Of a DNA stretch of 47,374 bases, positions 43,347 through 47,374 are shown piece by piece. The stretch covers positions 1 to 47,374 of the forward strand of contig MWEH01000183.1 in NCBI GenBank assembly GCA_002070965.1, written 5' to 3'. Source of the stretch: Firmicutes bacterium ADurb.Bin080. Lineage in GTDB: Bacteria; Bacillota; Clostridia; Christensenellales; DTU072. Numbering within the stretch: position 1 is the stretch's first letter; each line of letters begins with the position of its first letter. Under the pieces are notes generated by a model. It made no database searches, had not been told where the DNA came from, and worked only from the letters and a program-made list of their open reading frames with translations. The translations under genes were made by a program, and so were the position numbers.

Positions 43347-43553
43347 TTACTGATAATATGTCTTTTTCAGCGCTATATCATATCCCATGGCATGTCCAAT
43401 GTGGTTCCTATTCCCCTTATTATCCCCATAACGGTTGCCAGGAGCATTTTGATCATCTTGAAAATCTGGAGTATTGTCCTTTTCTTCCGTGAAGAAACCT
43501 GCATAACGTTCTATCAATGCAACAAGTCTATCCATATAACATTCTTGATTCAA
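43347..43553 (-). CDS. Small hypothetical protein downstream of the lipoprotein
   Basis: The frame of 68 codons starts at a TTG overlapping the preceding stop (TTGA) or at the ATG at 43535 (MDRLVALIERYAGF). The product is hydrophilic with a Gly/Asn/Asp-rich middle. No family is recognised. The tight overlap supports expression, the poor start codon argues against it; it may also be the tail of a lost gene. Confidence 0.35.
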   Translation of the reverse strand: MNQECYMDRLVALIERYAGFFTEEKDNTPDFQDDQNAPGNRYGDNKGNRNHIGHAMGYDIALKKTYYQ

Positions 43554-44287
43554 CTAATTTTTTCTTCTTTTAGGAAAATCAGCTCTGTTTCAGCCACATC
43601 TAACTTATCTAGTTTGAATATAAATATTACCTGATATGATATCGTTCCTTGCATGTACGGGGTTGTATCGTCTCTGGTATATACCCTCAGAACGTTTTCC
43701 TCTAATTCTATTTTCCTGATTAAATGCCATTTACTGCTAACCCACGATTTATACATCACAACCAGAACCATCTCACTTTCGAAATTAACTTCGGGAGATT
43801 CAACAAAGATACTCTCCAGTTGCTGTTGTTCTGTGACAACATGAATTTTGTATTCAGGTATTCTATTATTTATCATGCCACTAGTTCTATTTTCGTTTAG
43901 GAAACTCTCTTTGAGCTCAGACACATCCGTTGCCCTATTAAGTGCGAAGAGCAACTTCTCAGCATTATAGTCTAATTTTACCTCCACTCGGTCTATCCCA
44001 TCTTTCGCTTCAGTTGCTAACTCATCTACTTCTACATAGTAATCTGCATTATTAATCGCATTCACACCTTCTTCTACGGCTAAAGACATTGCTTGTAATC
44101 CTTCTTCGGAGTAACTGTATTCTTCCGTCATAGACACTGCGTAAGCCCTTAATTCTGCCTCTTTACCTTCTTTATATTCTCTAAAATCTTCACTGTATGG
44201 GTCACAACCTGCAGATAGTAACAATAGAAAAAAGATAAGAGAAAAAACACCCGCTTTCTGAATAATTCTTACTAGTTTGGCTTTCAT
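43550..44287 (-). CDS. Lipoprotein with helical N-half and PrcB-like C-half
   Basis: The 245-residue protein has a lipoprotein signal ending in LLLLSAGC. Residues 35-110 are helical and acidic (YSYSEEGLQAMSLAVEEGVNAI), similar to the lipoprotein at 44920, where CENGLAAIGNAV occupies the same place. The C-terminal half (MVLVVMYKSW, KIELEENVLRVYTRD, YQVIFIFKLD) forms alternating strands like those of the lipoprotein at 2935. AGGAAG precedes the ATG, and the gene overlaps the membrane protein gene ahead of it by 4 bases. Role unknown; it should sit on the outer face of the membrane. Confidence 0.7.
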   Translation of the reverse strand: MKAKLVRIIQKAGVFSLIFFLLLLSAGCDPYSEDFREYKEGKEAELRAYAVSMTEEYSYSEEGLQAMSLAVEEGVNAINNADYYVEVDELATEAKDGIDRVEVKLDYNAEKLLFALNRATDVSELKESFLNENRTSGMINNRIPEYKIHVVTEQQQLESIFVESPEVNFESEMVLVVMYKSWVSSKWHLIRKIELEENVLRVYTRDDTTPYMQGTISYQVIFIFKLDKLDVAETELIFLKEEKIS

Positions 44288-44757
44288 CTCTTCCTATCCT
44301 CCGGAATTGATTTAAGTCCAGCAGAAATCTTATGCATATCATATCTAAACTTTATCGTTATTCCCATATATATGACTTCAACTATTATACTCGGGAAAAA
44401 CACTACGAAATGTAGCATCTTACTAATATATGTAAAGCCAAACAATAATCCCCCGACAACAATTGATAAGTAAAAAATATTCCCTACCTCGCTTGCGACT
44501 ATATTTGCTTTTATTCCTCGCAAGTATTTTTTGATTCCCTCAAAATCATTAGAAATCACATAAAACCTTACCATTAGGATGGCTGGAAACAAAAAAATAA
44601 TACTGGCATAATATATGTAGCACATAACATAAAACATTGCTTTAACCTTCATTTCCTCTGGACCACTTGATAAGTGTGGGAGTGGAGGCAAGTTTTTTGA
44701 AACTATGGCTATGATAATCGATAAGATTATATGCAAAAATAGAGGTACAAGACACAA
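44284..44757 (-). CDS. Four-helix membrane protein, probably frameshifted at its start
   Basis: The open frame from a TTG at 44757 encodes 157 residues with about four membrane helices and no known family. A better start is the ATG at 44794, which has a GAGGTG site at the right distance, but its frame stops after nine codons because of a run of nine A (minus strand, forward T 44771-44779). Removing one A joins MPKLDKKKVEIW directly to this frame. So the gene either has a one-base error, a recent mutation, or uses slippage. It overlaps the downstream lipoprotein gene by 4 bases. Confidence 0.6.
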   Translation of the reverse strand: MCLVPLFLHIILSIIIAIVSKNLPPLPHLSSGPEEMKVKAMFYVMCYIYYASIIFLFPAILMVRFYVISNDFEGIKKYLRGIKANIVASEVGNIFYLSIVVGGLLFGFTYISKMLHFVVFFPSIIVEVIYMGITIKFRYDMHKISAGLKSIPEDRKR

Positions 44758-44919
44758 CCATATTTCAACCTTTTTTTTTATCCAATTTAGGCATATATCA
44801 CCTCTAAAACTAACATAACCACACTATTGATTAGATATTCTGGTGAGAAAACAGCAAATTTGCTTTTCCTACTTTTGGATTTGCTCATACTTTTGCCTTG
44901 GTATTTTCTGCGTTTTACT

Positions 44920-45633
44920 CTATTGGTTCGCCTTCCAAATTGTAACAACTGCACCGCTATAAGTTAATGTTACTCCTGCAACCTCCAATTCTTTAACAAC
45001 CGCAGGATAATCCGAATAACTATCGCTTATCTTAATAGCAATAGCGCCGTTATATGTCCCGTAATATCCTAGAACTGTAACGTCAGATGTTTTTGCATAA
45101 GGGACCATTGGTGTACCATCAAGGTAGGTTCGAGAACGTAAAACAACCATATAGGTTTCCTTAATGGCTTGTTCTGTTTCCTCGTTCAAGTTCTCAGGAT
45201 TCTTGGGTATGGGTAAAATATCAGGTTCATCGCTACCACCACTTTGATAATACGCAATGCTTCTCAAGTCATCCAATGTTATTAATCCATCGTCATAAGC
45301 CTTTTGTAAGCCGTAAAATGTTCCCATATTATCCTCCCGAGGTATTTCAGATATTGCATCAGAAGCTATTGTGAGAGCCATGTCTACTGCTTGTTTATTC
45401 TTTGCCTCCTCAATCGCTTTCTTGCCCGCTGAAACGGCATTACCGATTGCTGCCAAGCCGTTCTCACAGTAATTATCCTCTGTAATTTTAGCGTCTGCTA
45501 AATCTTGTAATGCTTGACTCTTGGTTGCCTTGTAGTCGTCAAGACTTCCCGAACACGCAGTCAGCCCGAAAACTCCGAGCAGCATTATTGTCGCTGTTAC
45601 ACAAACCACTAATAATGAAAGAAACTTTTTCAT
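44920..45633 (-). CDS. Lipoprotein with FIVAR-like helical segment
   Basis: The 237-residue protein has a signal peptide and lipobox GLTAC, then a helical stretch (YKATKSQALQDLADA, CENGLAAIGNAVSAGKKAIEEA) resembling FIVAR-type repeats of cell-wall proteins. A central GLQKAYDDGLITLDDLRSIAYY is followed by a beta-rich C-terminal domain (GYYGTYNGAIAIKI). It is a partial paralogue of the lipoprotein at 43550. AGAAGG precedes the ATG. Function unknown; likely surface anchored. Confidence 0.72.
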   Translation of the reverse strand: MKKFLSLLVVCVTATIMLLGVFGLTACSGSLDDYKATKSQALQDLADAKITEDNYCENGLAAIGNAVSAGKKAIEEAKNKQAVDMALTIASDAISEIPREDNMGTFYGLQKAYDDGLITLDDLRSIAYYQSGGSDEPDILPIPKNPENLNEETEQAIKETYMVVLRSRTYLDGTPMVPYAKTSDVTVLGYYGTYNGAIAIKISDSYSDYPAVVKELEVAGVTLTYSGAVVTIWKANQ

Positions 45634-45655
45634 TTTTCTTTATCCTTCTATGTTT

Positions 45656-45684
45656 ATTCTAACACGTTTTATTTCCAATGAAAA
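45656..45684 (-). promoter_or_regulatory. Promoter of the 44920-45633 lipoprotein
   Basis: TTTTCA (45679-45684) and TAGAAT (45656-45661) on the minus strand are 17 bases apart, about 20 bases before the ribosome site. Nothing else is seen in 45685-45822. Confidence 0.45.
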
Positions 45685-45822
45685 ATTGACTATAGAGAAG
45701 GTTGCTTGCATCACCCATGTAAAGAATAGCGGCTACAAAAATTTCTAAATCACTTGATAGACAAAAACGTATTTTCTTTAAAAAAAGAAAGTATACATAT
45801 TTTATTGTGTTGCACTAAATTT

Positions 45823-47049
45823 TTAATATAACTTCAATACTTCGCTATCATCAAAGTAATCTCGGTTAATAATATCTCCAAAAGAAAGGGTTCCATCCTG
45901 ATTAATGCTATAAATAGAAGCCCCTTGTTCTAGTTTATCGCTCATTCCTTTGGTGACAATGTTGTAACTGCTATATCCCGAAGACCTGTTATAACAAAGC
46001 AAAACATTTTTGTATAGAATTCGATAATTATTGACATGATCATGGCCACATATAACTGCTTGAGTGCTTCCTTTAGAGACAATGGAATCAAAAAGGCCAC
46101 TATTATGATCGGAAGAACTAACACCTTCATTTGACTTGCCAAAAAGAACATTTGTACCTTCCGCTGAGATTGCTGCATAATCAAAAGTCCCATCCGGGTT
46201 TTTCACCGCATCATCTACTGCTTCTTGATATTCGGGCAAAGGTATGTGAACAAAAATCATTGATTTTGTTCCAAGAGGTAAAGCCTCCACTCTTTCTTCA
46301 TACCATCTAATTTGACTCTCTTTCACAAAATCATAACTTTCTTTATCGATGTTCAATGCTATCGCATCTTCTTTGCTGACACGATTACCGGAATCTATAA
46401 AAAACAAAGACTGAGATACAACCCCACCTTCAGTCAGCACATTGATTTGAGTATTTCCATTGCCCCAAACTTCTTCATTATTCGAGGTATATTTCTTCTC
46501 GGCATCAATTAAACAATGGGGATACGACGCATAAATTTCAATAAATTCTTCTCGAGAAATACTTCTGAAGTTATCACCCTCATGATTGCCAAGGACAGTA
46601 ACCCAATAAACCTCTAATTTCTCCATCACCTCACAAAACTGCAATACTCTCTTCTTGTTCGAAGAAGAAGTGATTATATCTCCTACAAAAACTACCAGAT
46701 CAGGCTTTTCTCTTTGTATGTTTGCAACCATATATTCCATTGAATATTTTCCCTTCTTTCGATAGGTATCGAAATGAGTATCTGTAAAAGAAAGTATTTT
46801 AAACGGCTCCGAAGAGATCCCATCATTTCCGTCAGGTTTATATAAAGACAAAGGTTCCCCGTTTGCTGAGGGAACAATCACTATATCCGTACCAACTTTC
46901 TCAATGGAAGAGATATCCACGTCTATTCCCACATTGATAAATAATCCTAGGGCAGTGCTTCCCAGTGCTAAAATTAAAACAGTCGAAATAATTATAATTA
47001 GCAATTTTCTTTTTCCTTTTAAAAATATCTTTAGGTTATCTTTTTTCAA
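45823..47049 (-). CDS. Membrane-anchored calcineurin-type metallophosphoesterase
   Basis: I place the start at the TTG at 47049 (then KKDNLKIFLK), seven to eight bases after GGAGGGG; a GTG 21 bases upstream is open but lies before that site. One membrane helix follows (KLLIIIISTVLILALG). Motifs of the metallophosphoesterase fold are DTH (97-99, counting from the GTG), GD (130-131), GNHE (161-164), FVHIPLPEYQEAV and GHDHVNN. It is a clear paralogue of the protein at 25697 with the same helix-plus-domain layout; both have FF(F/V)HIPL-(R/P)EYQEA. It should act outside the membrane on phosphate esters. No partner gene is evident. Confidence 0.8.
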   Translation of the reverse strand: MKKDNLKIFLKGKRKLLIIIISTVLILALGSTALGLFINVGIDVDISSIEKVGTDIVIVPSANGEPLSLYKPDGNDGISSEPFKILSFTDTHFDTYRKKGKYSMEYMVANIQREKPDLVVFVGDIITSSSNKKRVLQFCEVMEKLEVYWVTVLGNHEGDNFRSISREEFIEIYASYPHCLIDAEKKYTSNNEEVWGNGNTQINVLTEGGVVSQSLFFIDSGNRVSKEDAIALNIDKESYDFVKESQIRWYEERVEALPLGTKSMIFVHIPLPEYQEAVDDAVKNPDGTFDYAAISAEGTNVLFGKSNEGVSSSDHNSGLFDSIVSKGSTQAVICGHDHVNNYRILYKNVLLCYNRSSGYSSYNIVTKGMSDKLEQGASIYSINQDGTLSFGDIINRDYFDDSEVLKLY

Positions 47050-47229
47050 AATTACCCCTCCATTATCCACAATTCTCGTTTCTAATATATATTACTCTTT
47101 TTAAAAAAACAATTAAAGGCTGAATTTCATCCCCAATTATCTGATTGCCTTATATAATTGATTCTCTTTGTGTTATATCTCTCCTTTTATCAGCCCTCCT
47201 GAAGATACTTTTTCACAATGAATTACTGT

Positions 47230-47265
47230 AAAAACCTGTCGCCCTCCAAAATAGAAGGCGACAGG
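47230..47265 (-). terminator. Terminator of the gene entering from the right
   Basis: CCTGTCGCC (47235-47243) and GGCGACAGG (47257-47265) form a perfect 9-bp GC-rich stem; on the minus strand it is followed by TTTTT. It lies 50 bases after the stop codon at 47315. The stretch 47071-47229 has no gene. Confidence 0.85.
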
Positions 47266-47314
47266 CGTAAGGGGGAAATATTAATGAATGATCTTTTTTT
47301 TGAACTTCTCATCA

Positions 47315-47374
47315 CTAAAGTGTTGAGATTCCTACTTCATAGACTTCGTATTCTCCATCTCCATAGGCGTAACT
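47315..47374 (-). CDS. 3' end of an unidentified gene (runs off the right edge)
   Basis: Nineteen codons ending in TAG at 47315 read SYAYGDGEYEVYEVGISTL. The reading is supported by the strong terminator right behind it. The acidic, aromatic-rich tail is too short for a family call. Confidence 0.45.
   Translation of the reverse strand, partial: SYAYGDGEYEVYEVGISTL

Overview
The window reads as a chromosomal segment of a strictly anaerobic, low-GC Gram-positive bacterium, most likely an uncultured Clostridia lineage. The grounds are AT-rich DNA, strong AGGAGG-type ribosome binding sites, many short lipoproteins with Gram-positive style lipoboxes, ECF transporter and BspA-type leucine-rich proteins, and an oxygen-sensitive glycyl radical enzyme. 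This placement is an inference; no rRNA is present.

Left part (1-7.9 kb): the 5' end of a hexosamine-kinase-like gene runs off the left edge, followed by tRNA-Val(CAC) with its own promoter and two terminators. Next comes an accessory stretch on the minus strand: a PD-(D/E)XK-like protein overlapping a beta-CASP RNase-like protein, a small lipoprotein, and a complete AbiEi/AbiEii type IV toxin-antitoxin pair with a palindrome over its promoter. Scars of lost genes follow: a 66-residue remnant of a mobile-element AAA ATPase and the C-terminal stump of a GH130 phosphorylase. A large BspA-like lipoprotein lies between the two scars.

Middle part (8-21.4 kb): GtrA-like and ECF S-component membrane proteins follow a PfkB sugar kinase. 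Divergent from it are an alpha/beta hydrolase and a LarA-family racemase. Then come an arabinofuranosidase operon (GH51, leucine-rich lipoprotein, MFS carrier), a degenerate M23-like lipoprotein, and a CbxX/CfxQ AAA+ ATPase with a WYL-domain regulator behind it and a 49-bp dyad in front of it.

Right part (21.5-43.1 kb): a plant-glycan block, nearly all on the minus strand. A membrane-anchored phosphoesterase, a tagaturonate reductase-altronate dehydratase fusion (UxaB-UxaA) and UxaC form a galacturonate pathway, with a divergent AraC regulator. A GH106-like rhamnosidase, a GPH-type carrier and a GH4 enzyme likely supply the uronates and rhamnose from pectin fragments. None of the glycoside hydrolases has a signal peptide, so short oligosaccharides are probably imported and cut in the cytoplasm. 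Upstream lies an operon of corrinoid protein, RACo-like activator, UROD-family methyltransferase and GH92, which looks like a corrinoid methyl-transfer module tied to a glycosidase. Ahead of it is a single 1090-residue polypeptide that fuses a radical-SAM activase to a complete glycyl radical enzyme. This fusion, next to the methyl-transfer/GH92 operon, is the most novel feature here. A working hypothesis is anaerobic use of O-methylated or otherwise modified sugars.

Right end (43.3-47.4 kb): paralogous lipoproteins, a membrane protein with a probable frameshift at an A9 tract, a second membrane-anchored phosphoesterase and the 3' end of an unidentified gene with its terminator.
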